Source: Aquatica leii
Taxonomy: Eukaryota > Arthropoda > Insecta > Coleoptera > Lampyridae
Assembly (NCBI GenBank): GCA_035610365.1
Contig: CM069433.1
Location: 188,612,760 to 188,676,759, forward strand
Direction: 5' to 3'
Length of the DNA stretch: 64,000 nt
Part shown: positions 10,831 through 22,089 of the stretch, piece by piece
Numbering within the stretch: the stretch's first letter is position 1
Layout: each line of letters starts with the position of its first letter
Position numbers and translations under genes: made by a program
Notes under the pieces: generated by a model
Databases searched by the model: none
Told to the model about the DNA's origin: nothing
What the model saw: the letters and a program-made list of their open reading frames with translations, nothing else

Positions 10831-12182
10831 AGGGGCCTACACATTAGCAGACGGTCGATCCAGCGGTCTGCACAGTTCTGGCCTGTGCAAGCGACCGGAT
10901 AAATTTCGTAATTTCAGTACGTTCAAGCAAATGATTGTACTGATAGAATAAATAAATTGTTTTTTATTAGCGTTGTCTTCATTGTCGTCGTTATCTTCAA
11001 TACTGGATGCACGCATAGACAAAATAAACTCCGCAAATTATTAATTTGCTGCTTACAATTAATGTAGACGTTGGGTTGGCTTACGATCCTTAACAGTGTC
11101 GGAGAGGTCGCCCGCTGCTACTTGGTGATGGTGGTGTAGATTCCCCGGCACGCAGGTGGAAAGCGTGCCTTGCCCTTGAGATGCGATGGTGAGTAGTTAC
11201 ACTTAGTGAAGGTTTAACTTTTACTTGTAGATTGCCCTTGTTAGCCAAGTGTCAGCCGTCGCAGTAATAACCCGTACCCGTCAACGCAAAACTGCTGGCC
11301 ACAAAAGAAAGTATGAACCACTAAAATTAATACGAATAATCTTAATACGCAGTCGATGCCTCCAGCTTAAAACCAACTTGTTTCACAACTATGCTTCATC
11401 GCACGATCTTACGATTTTCCAACACCTTAAAAGTGTCTTAAAAATGTTTTTCTTGCATAGAGTGATAAGCCTTATCAAACTTTAAAAAAAAACCTTCAAA
11501 AGTTAAAATTGCAGGCAACCCGCACTGCTCACACGCAATGAGAATAACTCAACTAAAGAGATTTGAGGGTACGAGATAACCAACCCGTTACACTGCTATC
11601 AGTACAACTAATCAGAACTAGCAGTCAACAGCAGATATTTACGACGTACAGGAAAAATTATAGGAACTATAACAGCGTAGGAAATCCAAAACTAAATATT
11701 AGTACAATAATATAATTTATTTACAAGAAGATGAGAAGAAAATCCAAATTTATACAATAATAAAATTATAGTTAGAATTTACGCATAGCACGCCACTGTA
11801 CGGTAGAACATAAAGTTAAATTGAATTGACGGTACGTTTCTAGTTTCTATTTGTTTAAGGTTTTACACGTTGAAGTTATGAATTCAATTTTTATGTAAAG
11901 ATAGTTGTGTGAAACAAAGACCGCGGCGAGGACTGGCGTTGCCTCAGTAAACTAATATAAATCTGATTTTAAAGTTGTGTAGGGTCGTTATTCCATAAGG
12001 TGTTGTACACAGCCGGACATCCTTGGTAACTTCAACATGAAGGTGTAGATATCAGTAATTGTATATACATATATCAGAAGTATTTGTAACCACTTGGTTT
12101 ACTACTACATCCCAAATAATCAGAAGAATCCTCCGAAATTGGAAAACAGAAAAAAGCAAATCCCAGGAAAAAAGCAAAAAAA
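10831..12182. other. Gene-free stretch with a GC-richer patch
   Basis: A relatively GC-rich patch at 10,835-10,905 (starting GGGGCCTACACATTAGC) could be a DNA-transposon terminus of the PIF/Harbinger kind, but no partner end was found. Another patch at 11,080-11,290 and a 78-codon frame at 11,249-11,485 have no recognisable motif. Confidence 0.3.
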
Positions 12183-12372
12183 GAAAAGAACTACTAAAAA
12201 GAAACAATAGATTAATATCGATGGTTACTCCATTTTGTACACCTACCAAAGGTCCTTATCAGCAAGATACAAAATCAATTAAATTAGAAAAAAAAAGAAC
12301 TACTAAAAAGAAACGATGGTTACTCCATTTTGTACACCTACCAAAGGTCTTTATCAGCAAGATACAAAATTG
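12183..12372. repeat. Direct tandem duplication, two copies
   Basis: The block beginning GAACTACTAAAAAGAAAC (12,188) recurs at 12,297. Downstream, GATGGTTACTCCATTTTGTA recurs at 12,220 and 12,315. The repeat offset is 109 bases at its start and 95 at its end, so the second copy lacks 14 bases. The copies are otherwise nearly identical, which implies a recent duplication. A 140-codon frame (12,059-12,481) spans both but has no recognisable domain. Confidence 0.8.
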
Positions 12373-12484
12373 TGGTACAGCTTTAACTCAAATAAATTCT
12401 TTTGTTATTAAAGACAAATCAAACGTAAAATTTATAGAAGTATCCTTACCCAAAACTTTTCCTTTTATGGTTTCTCATTGATAA

Positions 12485-14560
12485 TATCGGACGGAAAAGA
12501 ACGCAGAAGCAGAAACTATTCTAACGTAAGCAATTTTGCGGTAAAATAGGATATTGCCAACTACACGAAATTTATAAAAACCATAGATAAAACCAATTTT
12601 TATGAGTTATTAAACAAAAAGATAATTTGATTATTTTTTTCTGAACGAATTTTTTACAAAAAAAATGTTTTTTATACGTACCGTCAAATTTGTTTAAAAT
12701 ATAATATTTTATCTAAAGCTATTGATTTTATATAAAAATAAATATTTTACAAAAAATCCATTTTTTTACATTAATCAAGTCATATATGTATTTTTTGCAA
12801 AGTTGATTACCCTAATTTATAATTTTTTTAAAAAACTTACGTTTATAAATAAAGATAAACGATCTTGACACAATTTATCACAATACGTCAAGTCATCTAG
12901 AAGAAACTGTTATAAATAGATTTTGAAAACTGATTTGGCGTTTAAACGAACACAAATAGAAAACTGAAATTCTTTTAATGACAAATAAATTAAAATAAAT
13001 GTTACAAAGAAGACATTTGAATCCACGTGTGGAGCACTTAAAACAGAATGAATTTGAAATTAGACGTAGTCTTTAGAAAAGCCAACTTCTGTGATAGCAT
13101 ACAAAAATTCAAATTAAGTGTCAACACAAAGAACCTACTTGTAATTTTAAATTACCATCTAAGTCAAGTACTTTGTCTGAAATAACCGATAATTATACGT
13201 CGTAAATTAACGGGCGAGATATTAAAGTCTTTATATAGTAAAAACAGAATTTCTTTTTAAAATTTATAGTGTAATAGAAATTGTAAAAGGTTTAAAACAT
13301 CGTAAATATACAGCTGGAATACGTATCGAGCACGAATGCATTTTGATTTACAAAGTGCTTTGCAACATTTCTACTTCCATCCTAAAATAAGGAACAATAA
13401 AATGAGTCACGCTAAATATAATGCAGCGTTGTAAAGCTTTTATTGTTTGCATAACCTTTCAATTTTGAAAGCTGATACAGAACGCTACACAACGTATCAG
13501 CTTAAATTTTATAGTCGAACGCATAAATTATTTTAGGTTAAGTGCCTTTACGCATATTTAATTACGTAAACGAATTCATTCGTCTATGCAAAAATCTTTT
13601 ATTTTATAAAACTTTTCAAAACAGTTTCGGATTAACTTCGAAACTACAAAACTGTATATTTAAATAAAAATTATTTATAATGTTTCATTAGCATTTCTTT
13701 TTGATTTTCATATTTTAATATTTAAAATCAAGATCTTAAACTTTATGTTACAAATCTTTATATTTGTTTTAACTTTGTATCGTTAAAGTTTAAATTAAAT
13801 GCTTAATTATGTACATTATTAACAATTTTGTACTTGCTGTTACAGTAACATAATTTGTATGAAAATTTATGATAAAAAGTGTCATATTTTCAGCGGCTTT
13901 GAATTTATTATATTTTTTATATTATTATATTTCTAGCATAGAGTATCATGTCACATTTTCAAAATAATATTTTCATCTGTTTTCACTGAAACATAAAATG
14001 TTCGTGGCTATTATATATAGGGTGAAGACAATAACTACAAAGGATTCGACGTCACGCAATCCAGAAAAAGATAGAGAATTATAATAAATTAATCGTCGCG
14101 GAATAAACTAAACTTAAAACTTCTAGAATTGATACGTGCAGATTTAAAGTTGATTCACATGCACCGACCTGACCGTCACGACCAAATCGACAAATTGGCA
14201 ACAATTCAAATATATCCAACAAGTGTGCCCCGAAAAAGTCCCGCGCCGTACATAAGGGTACAGTCGTGTGGTGTACGACGGGGCCGAGGCGCCGAAAAGC
14301 CACAAAACTCAAAAATTGTAAAAAGTTAAAGCATTAAATGATAAAAAACCAGTAAGGAATTGCTAGCTATTACATTGCTTTTTTTTTGTTAATTTTTTAA
14401 TTTTTACTCTTTGAGACGAGGGAACCGAATTACTTCTCGAAAATAATATGTTTTCAAAATAAGAGTACGCAATAATAGCATTTATTCGATAAAATACGTA
14501 ACATGATAACATGATGCGAAGTAATAACATTTTGCTGAACTTTCATTGTTTATTATTTTG
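12485..14560. other. AT-rich gene-free stretch
   Basis: No coding similarity. A GC-richer patch at 14,150-14,300 carries short open frames on both strands (14,079-14,312 minus; 14,129-14,329 plus) with no known motif. Confidence 0.35.
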
Positions 14561-14566
14561 AAACGA

Positions 14567-14614
14567 ACACAACGTTTTGATTGCTGTGGTATCTGCAATC
14601 GTCATCAGGTGAAT
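14567..14614 (-). ncRNA. Hammerhead ribozyme-like motif downstream of the Penelope-like element (decayed)
   Basis: On the minus strand CTGATGA (14,608-14,602) is followed by GATTGC, a ten-base loop and GCAATC, which pair as a six-base stem II, and then AAAACGTT. Flanking CAC and GTG can pair as stem I. The core GAAAC is changed to AAAAC, so the essential G12 is lost and the motif is probably inactive. PLEs are known to carry hammerhead motifs with a very short helix III. This one lies on the same strand, about 80 bases past the GIY-YIG domain, as expected for a PLE terminal repeat. Confidence 0.55.
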
Positions 14615-14689
14615 ACTAACAAACTTAGAAACTACTGGAGCTTATATACTCAAGACATGTTTGATGAAGCGTTCAAGCGTACAAAATCA

Positions 14690-15420
14690 ACTTATGCCGC
14701 TTCCTTAAATTTCCGTTTGTACCAATGTTCCTCTCTGTGTATGATTTTTGCTTCCGACCATTTCATTCGATGTTGGTTATCCCACGAATGTTGCGCGATG
14801 CCGGACTTAGAAGTCTCTCCTCTCTGTGTGTGCGTCTGATGTTCTTTCAGTCTGATGTCAAGTGGTTTTTTGGTTTCCCCCATGTATGACACTTACATGG
14901 AATTTGGTAAATACAGTTTTGGGAATCTCGACTTGTTTGTGGCTTTGTGTTGGAAATTATACTCCTAATGGTGGTCGATGATTTGAACACTGTATTTAAG
15001 TTGTAGCTTTTCCCTATACGTTTTATTGATTCTGATAAACCTTTGACATATGGGATGCTCAGCAGTGAATTGGGCAGTTCTTCTGTTTTACGTTGTTCCT
15101 TGGTGTTCAATTGCTTTTTCTGTAAAAGCTCTCCTACAATCTTTTCTAGATAACCATTTTGCCTTCACAACCTGTACGCTCTGTCGATTAGAGATTTTAC
15201 TACTCTCCTCTTCGTAGATGTGGAATGGTTGGATTCAAAGTTAAGATATCGACCGGTGTGTGTCGGTTTCAGTCGTTACCATAATTCCCTTGTTCTTTGT
15301 TACGTGAACGTCTAAAAAAGGAAATGAGTTTTCCTTTTCCTTTTCCATGGTGAATTTGATGGATGGTTTGATGTTGTCCAGATGTTACGAGGTAAGATTA
15401 CTATTTGTTGAGTAGAAAAT
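14690..15420 (-). pseudogene. Penelope-like element: end of RT and GIY-YIG endonuclease
   Basis: Reading down from about 15,400, the minus strand gives HLDNIKPSIKFTMEKEKENS followed by FPFLDVHVTKN (the end of a PLE-type RT), VKSLIDRAYRL, then the frame 15,110-14,847 with SIPYVKGLSESIKRIGKSY and CIYQIPCKC, and finally frame 14,892-14,692 with MGETKKPLDIRLKEHQTH, SGIAQHSWD and the end HWYKRKFKEAA. C-x-Y-I-P-C-x-C...YMGET(K/R)-L-R-KEH is the GIY-YIG nuclease signature of PLEs. There is one frameshift near 14,870 and the RT catalytic part is missing, so the copy is 5'-truncated. A hammerhead-like motif follows. The boundary with the upstream Jockey fragment lies between about 15,420 and 15,540. 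Confidence 0.9.
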
Positions 15421-15539
15421 TTTTGGTCTTTTGATTTTGCAGAGGGATTTGTTGTAGTTGGTAGATTTTCTTACTAAAGGATTTGGGTGACTTGAATTTG
15501 TTAAAAATTGAGATCTTGATCTTGTTGAGTGTTGAAGGC

Positions 15540-16965
15540 TAATCTCAGAGATTACTTTTGAATCACTTGAATTTTCTTAATTTGGGATTTAGCAGCTTGG
15601 ATCCAAACAGGTGAAGAATATAACATGATAGAATTGATTATGGTTTTGTATAGAAGAATTTTGTTTTTTGGTTTTAGTTTGCTTTTACGACAAAGAAGAG
15701 GAGCTAATGATTTAAGAGAGCCACGACCTTTATTGACGGCAGATTTGACTTGAGAAGAGAAGGTTAAGCGCTTGTCTAGTATCACGCCGAGATATTTGGC
15801 GAAGTTACACCAGAAAATTAGTTTGTTAGAAATGGTGACTTGTCCGTAAGGATGATGCTTTAATCTTCTAGAGAAGATTACTGCCGCACTTTTTTTGGCG
15901 TTAACATCTATAAGCCAATCAGTAAACCACGAATTTAAGATTTCTAACGCTGATTGTAGGCGATTTGTTATGTGCTTGGTTTACCAGGAACGGACTAAAA
16001 TAGTGGTGTCGTCAGCGTACAATGCTAGTTCTATATTCGGAAGTTTGGGAATGTCGTAGGTATAAAGGTTGTAGAGGGTTGGGGAAAGAACGGAGCCTTG
16101 TGGGACTTCTGCAGTTAAGGGTCTGATAGAGGACGAGACATTATGCAGTTTAATGCGAAAGTGACGGTGTGTGATAAAAGAATGGATGATGCGAATTAGT
16201 AGGGAATTAATTTTGACAGAAATGAGTTTGTAGATAAGGCCATCATGCCAAACACGATCAAAAGCTTTTGAAACATCTAAGAAAACTGCTCCAGTGGCTT
16301 GATTGTTGGACATAGAACTGTAACAGAATTCTGTGACTTTGAGAAGTTGTTCTGTTGTAGAGTGTTTAGAGCGAAAACCAAATTGCTCGCATGGAAGAAT
16401 TTTTATCCGGGAAATTTCTAGGTGCAAACGGGAGAGAATAATTTTTTCAGCAATTTTGGAAATCGCGGGAAGAAGACTTATGAGGCGATAATTTTGTGGA
16501 AATTTATGGTCTTTAAAAGGTTTCGGAAGCACTATTACGTCAGCTGTTTTCCAGTCACGTGGAAAATAACCTAGTCTTAGTATGCCATTGATGATAGCGG
16601 CGAGGAACATTATTGCTTTCTGAGGATGGTTTTTAATAATTTTGTTTGAAACCAGACCAGGAGCTTTACGAGAAATCGTATAATTTGCGAGATTTCAATC
16701 GGAGATGCGGGAGAAAGAGGTAGAACTGGGTGATTTTGTGATTAGAATCTGACAACATTAGAGCTTATTACCTCCATACGGTCAAGGTCAGCGATTTGGT
16801 AGTTCGGGGAGCATTGTAGTTCAAGACTGTCAGCATGTGATTCTGCTTTTTCAACGTGGAAATAAACTAGACCGTTTGCAGAATGAATTGGTGTGTTCAT
16901 TTTAGCGGAAACGTTGCGCAATATTTTTTGCATGCGCCAAAATGAGTTAGAGTTAGAAAATCTAG
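15540..16965 (-). pseudogene. Jockey-type LINE reverse transcriptase, 5'-truncated
   Basis: The minus strand from 16,960 reads a pre-RT segment (FWRMQKILRNVSAKMN, frame 16,933-16,742), then an open frame of 209 codons (16,610-15,981) with QNYRLISLLPAISKIAEKII, EQFGFRSKHST, FLDVSKAFDRVWHDGL, VPQGSVLSPTLYNLYTYDIP and an intact LYADDTT catalytic box, and then KYLGVILDKRLTFSSQVKSA (15,785-15,725) with LLYKTIINSIMLYSSPVW. Stops and frameshifts fall near 16,690, 15,980 and 15,800. The upstream endonuclease is missing, so this is a 5'-truncated copy, the usual product of LINE insertion. The catalytic domain itself is well kept. Confidence 0.9.
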
Positions 16966-17600
16966 TTTAGACGACTAAGATTTGTTTTTAAAATTATTTA
17001 GAGCTAGACCAATTCACTTAGCTACAACATTAATAACAATACCTAATACCTGGATATTAACCTTTAAAATGTGAGATGTTGCATTATTAAAATAATATAC
17101 TGTTTTGTTTTTATTTGTCGATCAGTTTCGTCCTGTCATATATAAACGAGTATTTTTAATGATTTAAATATTTATTTATTTCTTATGTTTTTGTATCATA
17201 TATTACATTTGAAACAAAAACTTTGAGTTGTAATACTGTTAGAATATATTTCTGTTTTCTATAAGTTTATAATTATGTTATGTACCTCAATGAAAAAATA
17301 CTTGTATGGCTTGTACTTGTAAAATATAAAAATGAAAATTAATTTATGAAAATACTTTTTTTTAATAATTATTTTTCTATAGTGGATAATAATACCTAAC
17401 TTAACCGATATCTGTACTCACATATGAACGTAATACAAATTTGGGGCGTTATTTTAAATTTGCACAAGAACGCCAAAAGTGCGAGGCGCGGGGCTGCCCT
17501 GAACCTACCCGACAAATACTTCCAACATTCCAGTTAAAGTACTGTAGTTAGTCCTTCCTTTTCATGTCGTTTGGAGTTAAGGACTATTCCACTCTAACCT
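16966..17600. other. Gene-free stretch
   Basis: AT-rich, no coding signal. The last 150 bases are more GC-rich and lead into the hammerhead-like motif; they may be part of a solo PLE terminal repeat. Confidence 0.35.
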
Positions 17601-17605
17601 TTTAG

Positions 17606-17648
17606 TTGGCCTGAAGAAGTGCACACATGGTTGCACGAAACGTCGCCA
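17606..17648 (+). ncRNA. Hammerhead ribozyme-like motif with intact GAAAC core
   Basis: TGGC (17,607-17,610), CTGAAGA (17,611-17,617), GTGCA (17,619-17,623), an eight-base loop, TGCAC (17,632-17,636), GAAAC (17,637-17,641), GTC (17,642-17,644), GCCA (17,645-17,648). Stem II (5 bp) and stem I (4 bp) pair fully; helix III would be only two pairs without a loop, as described for PLE minimal hammerheads that work as dimers. One extra A sits between CTGAAGA and stem II. No PLE coding sequence lies next to it, so it may be a solo terminal repeat. Confidence 0.5.
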
Positions 17649-17885
17649 TAATAAAATCTTAAGTGGTTTAATTTGCCCCTCCTAATGAAGAACTTTCTAC
17701 AATCTAGTCATTAATTCCAGTTGAACTCTAGTTGCCGCGAAAACATGTTTGGTAGTTTATCTAAGACGATTTCTAATTAAAAGCAGATATTCTAGATGAA
17801 AATAAAAGAGAAAGGAACACAAGAGTTTGGGTCTCTAATTGTATTTTCAAGACGGTTAATATTTCTATACATTTATGAGGAAAAA
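17649..17885. other. Gene-free spacer
   Basis: No recognisable feature between the hammerhead-like motif and the transposase relic. Confidence 0.3.
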
Positions 17886-17889
17886 AATA

Positions 17890-18660
17890 ATGAAAAAAAT
17901 TGCGAACGTCAACTCTATTCTGCGCTGGAATATCTTCTATTACATTAAAAAAAATTTATTCTGGAGGAAATGCAGGTATCTCTCAGAATTAAGATTTTCT
18001 CGGAAGAAAAATGGTCGAAAGATTTCATTATTAAGGATTCCATAGCAGACATTCGTTTTGAATTTGCATCTATGACAAAACAGGGATTTTTGTCAGCTCA
18101 CTACCGACAATTTTAAAAACTAACAGTTCCATTTCACCAAAATGTAGATTCGTCGCAGAAAAACACATGTTTAATGAATTTGTTCTCTTCTATTTTTGCT
18201 TGAATTCAAAAGCCAAAATATAGCCGAGCATCTAAATCTCGGTCTTACAATGTGTGGATAATTTTTGGCTTATAAGGTCTAAATTTATTTGTTTTCAAAC
18301 TTCTTTTGGCCGTTGTGCTGGATACTGGTTGTTTCTAATTGGGCGATTTCTCGAAGAGGAGTTTGTAGAGTTTTGATAATAGTCTGCGTTACCTGAAGCT
18401 GATGTTCTTCCACATTACCCCAAGGATTATGAGAAACTTTAAACTTATTATCAACACTACTCGAAGTTTAATTTTTTTTTAAAATCTTAGTGATGGTTGA
18501 GTGGCAAATGTGTCTGTCGGGATGTCGCTCGTTAAACATTGTTGCCGCTTCCCTGTGCGTTTTATAATTCTCACCGACAATCAAAACAATTTTGATTTTG
18601 TCTTCTTTAGTTAAATAAGTTATTCATTTTGTTAAAATTATAATGGAATAAACTTAAAAA
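17890..18660 (-). pseudogene. mariner-like (DUF4817/DDE_3 family) transposase relic
   Basis: Read downward, the minus strand gives a decayed helix-turn-helix N-terminal half (TPLREIAQLETTSIQ near 18,340, matching the -SQR-IA---GIS-TSV recognition helix region), CVFLRRIYILVKWN (about 18,160, matching the F-DEATF catalytic segment) and IFRPFFFRENLNSERYLHFL followed by IEDIPAQNRVDV (about 18,030-17,910), matching IGPYFF-GNLTG-RYLEFL...LEDIP. This is the IS630/mariner subgroup found also at 27.9, 36.0 and 50.5 kb. The third catalytic residue and C-terminus are absent. There are numerous stops and no terminal repeats. Confidence 0.65.
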
Positions 18661-18829
18661 TGACTAGAAAACAGAAAATAATCTTCAAAGCAACTGCCAA
18701 TCATAAAAATAATTACGTTATTTTTCTTGACAGTAAAACAATCCACAGCCCTCTCATATTCTGCCTACTTAATTGACTAAATCATGTATACTAAATAAAG
18801 AGAACTCTGCTTACTTAAACAATTGTAAA

Positions 18830-19190
18830 AGAACATTTACAGGGTTTTTGTAAAAGTAATTCCTCAGCAAGATAAATTAGAGTTTTTAGAAGCCATATAA
18901 ATAGACCCTCTCTAGGGGAATCATAACCATGTCGTTGGTGAGAGGGCTCAGTAACCCCTATCCAGGGAGCAATGCCGGTGGTAGCGTAGCTACCGGTAGG
19001 GCCACCCATGCCGGTAAGATCTCGAAGTGATGGGGGTGAAGCTAAGAAGATTCCCACGCAACGTCTGTTCCCAGATTGGGCGGTTGCAAACGGCGTCTGA
19101 TCCAGAGTGAGCGGCCGATACTTAAGCCAAGAATTGGCATAAAGGAAGGCAACGGGAAACCACCTTTATTATTATTCCCAAGAAAACAAC
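18830..19190 (+). other. 5' untranslated region of the RTE-type LINE
   Basis: A GC-richer leader precedes the endonuclease frame, with blocks such as GTCGTTGGTGAGAGGGCTC, AGCAATGCCGGTGGTAGCG and GGCAACGGGAAACCACC (19,149-19,165), the last close to the start codon. The composition differs sharply from the surrounding AT-rich DNA, consistent with a transposon leader. The exact 5' end could not be set. An 80-codon minus frame (18,815-19,057) is a shadow of this. Confidence 0.55.
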
Positions 19191-22062
19191 ATGAGTACAT
19201 TTAATTCAAAATATTCCGGAGGTATAAATAGTTCTCCAATCGGATCTCCGGGGAGAACGGCTTTAAATGTATCAAGTACGAAAGCAAACCTAAGAAAACC
19301 ATTAAGGATTGGAACATGGAACGTGAGAAACTTTTTTGAGGCTGGAAAACTAGCTCACACAAGGAATGAACAGATTTAAGCTGGACATCCTGGGCGTTGC
19401 TGAAACCTGGTGGCCTGATGTGGGAGAGTGCGAAGTGGAAAACGGAGTATTCTTCTATTCGGGCAATGACGATCCAAGACACAAGAAAAGTGTGGGAATT
19501 GTTATAACAAAAGAACTACTGAAATCAGTGATAACTTTTGTTCCATACTCGGACCGCACTGCTTTATTGAAAACCAAAGCCAAGTCAAACGATTCTTAAC
19601 TTAATACAGGTATACGCGCCAACTGCGGATTCGCCTGAACTTGATGTGGGAAAATTTTATCATGAAATCCAACAACTGCCTAAATTGACTAAAAAGCAAG
19701 ACGTCAACATAATGATGGGCGACTTCAATGCCAAAATAGGAAAGGGTCAATTCGAGGAAATAGTTGGACCTTATGGTCTGGGGGAAAGGAATGAAAGAGG
19801 TGATCGACTATTGCAATTCTGTCAAGAAAAAAGTATGAAAATCACAAATACATGGTTTCGGCTTCATCCTCGCCGCCTTTATACTTGGAAGTCCCCGGCA
19901 GACCAACCGCACAATATAATACGAAATCAAATAGACTTCATCCTCATCAACCGAAGATTCAGCTCGACCGTCAAGAAAGCCAGCACATATCCTGGGCCAG
20001 ATGTACTTTCTGACCACATATTATTGATGGCCGTCATGAAAATTTCCTTATCGAGTCAAAGAAAGCCAACCACACAGCGACGGGTGGCGTTAGAAAAACT
20101 AAAGGATCCAGCCATAAAAGCAGAAATATCTAATGACATAAACACACAAATTCAAACAATTACAACAAATACTGAAGAGAAACTAACAGAATCTTGGCAA
20201 AAAATAATAGACAGTGTAACAAGCTCAATGCAGAATAAATTAGGTTATAAAACAAAGAACAAAAAGCAAAAATGGATGACTGACGAAATCGTACTGTTGA
20301 TGGATGAACGTCGAAAGTATAAGAACGAAACAGATGGCAACACGTACAAAGATATTCAAAGACTTATAAGATCAAAGATTAGAATAGCCAAAAACGAATG
20401 CCTTAAACAGTAATAGAACAACTGCAAAATCAACATGACGACTTTAATCTGCACAAAAAGCTAAAGGAGACTGCCAGTATATACATAAAAAGAGATCAAC
20501 TATAACAGCCAACAATAATAATCAGTTAGTCCTCGACAGCAAAGAGAAGATCAATGTTTGGGAAAAGTATATAGAAAAACTTTTTGAAGAAGACAGCTGA
20601 TACCATTAACTTTCTAACTGGTCCATCGATCAGTAAAGAAGAGATTGAAAAAGCTATACGTAATTCAAAAAATAACAAAGCGGCTGGCCCGGATGAAATT
20701 CCTTCAGAAGTACTCAAACTCCTCGATGAGAGAGGCATTACAGCACTATAAAAGGTGTTTAACATCATATACGAGACAGGTCACTACCCCAGGCAATGGT
20801 TGAGCTCTACTTTTATCCCCTTGCCGAAGAAGACAAATGCAAGAAGATGCGAAGACCATAGACTTATTAGTCTGATGAGCCATACCCTTAAAATATTTCT
20901 TAAAATCATACACCAAAGAATATTCCCAAAGTGTGAAAGAGACATAAGCGACACACAATTCGGGTTTAGGCAAGGGTTAGGCACAAGAGAGGCAATAGTC
21001 GCAACACAAGTGCTTGTCCAGAACTGTTATGACCAGAGAAAGGACGTTTGCCTCTGTTTCATAGATTATGAAAAGGCATTCGATCACGTACAGCACCACA
21101 AATTAATGCAGCTCCTCAAAAGGCTCGATATAGATCAGAAAGACATCCGATGCATTGAAAACCTTTACTGGAACCAAACAGCGCAAATAAAACTAGACAA
21201 CAATATGTCCGACAACATACAGATCAAAAGGGAGGTGCGACAAGGATGCGTGCTGTCTCCACCCTTATTCAATTTATTTCCAAGAAGCCCTAGAAGACGT
21301 AGAAATGAGAATCAAAGTCCTAATCGCTGATAATATGCACGACCTACAACAACTGGTCAATAAGATAGGAGAACAGAGCAAATCAATGGGCCTAAACATT
21401 AATACAAAACAAAATTTATTATTATTTCAAGAAACATAAATATGTTTCAAAATTCCACCATAACACTTAATACAGTGCCCTTAGAGAGGGTGGATAAATT
21501 CAAATACCTGGGAATCTGGCTCTTTGAAGACTGGGCATCAGACAAAGAAATAAAATGTCGCATTGAGCAAGCCCGACAGAAATTCTTAAGGTTTCGAAAA
21601 GTGCTTACTTGTCCCGAGTTTGATCTACGACTGAGGTTCGTGAAGTGTTACGTTTGGTTGGTGCTTCTTTACGGCATGGAAGGCTGGACGTTGAAGACGA
21701 CTGCGATTAATAAGTTGGAGGCTTTCCAGATGTGGCTGCATCGCAGAATCCTTAAAGTGCCTTGGACGGCTAGATTGACAAACGAAGAAATTCTGAGACG
21801 CGTCGGCAAACAACGTGAATTATTTGAATTAATTAAGAAGAGAAAAACGGCGTACCTAGGGCACATTATAAAAAACAACAAATATCAATTTTTGCACCTA
21901 CTGATCGAAGGTAAAATTGAAGGAAAGAGAAGGATCGGAAGGAAGAAAATGTCTTGGCTACGAAACATCAGGCAGTGGACAGGTCTACACAACATACAAC
22001 CCTTAATACAGACCGCAAGAAACAGAGAAGCGATGGAAAATGTTATCGCAAACATCCATTAG
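19191..22062 (+). pseudogene. RTE-type (BovB-like) LINE: endonuclease and reverse transcriptase
   Basis: Starts at ATG 19,191. It encodes an APE-type endonuclease: LRIGTWNVRNFFEAGKL (about 19,296), LDILGVAETWWPDVG, VYAPTADSPE (19,609), DVNIMMGDFNAKIGKGQ (about 19,700), RRLYTWKSPADQ, RNQIDFILINRRF (about 19,923) and the SDH motif at about 20,010. The RT follows: NNKAAGPDEIPSEVLK (about 20,672), DHRLISLMSHTLKIF, FGFRQGLGTREAI, FIDYEKAFDHVQHHKL (about 21,060), VRQGCVLSPPLFNLF (21,234), then YLGIWLFEDW and LYGMEGWTL...LHRRILKVPWTARLTNEEIL (21,660-21,800) and GHIIK---Q-L-L-IEGKIEGKR. Proteins of this type are often mislabelled craniofacial development protein 2. Frameshifts lie near 19,370, 19,590, 20,400-20,600, 20,750 and 21,290. 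The catalytic YADD box, expected just after 21,310, has been deleted. Confidence 0.92.
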
Positions 22063-22089
22063 TGGATATGCATTGAAAGAAGAAGATAA

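Noticed and set aside
18815-19057. 80-codon minus frame in GC-richer sequence
   Set aside because: It falls in the 5' leader of the RTE LINE and has no domain; the composition of the leader alone keeps the frame open.
20875-20900. CTGATGAG on the plus strand
   Set aside because: No GAAA box follows at a workable distance, and the sequence is RT coding sequence of the RTE LINE.
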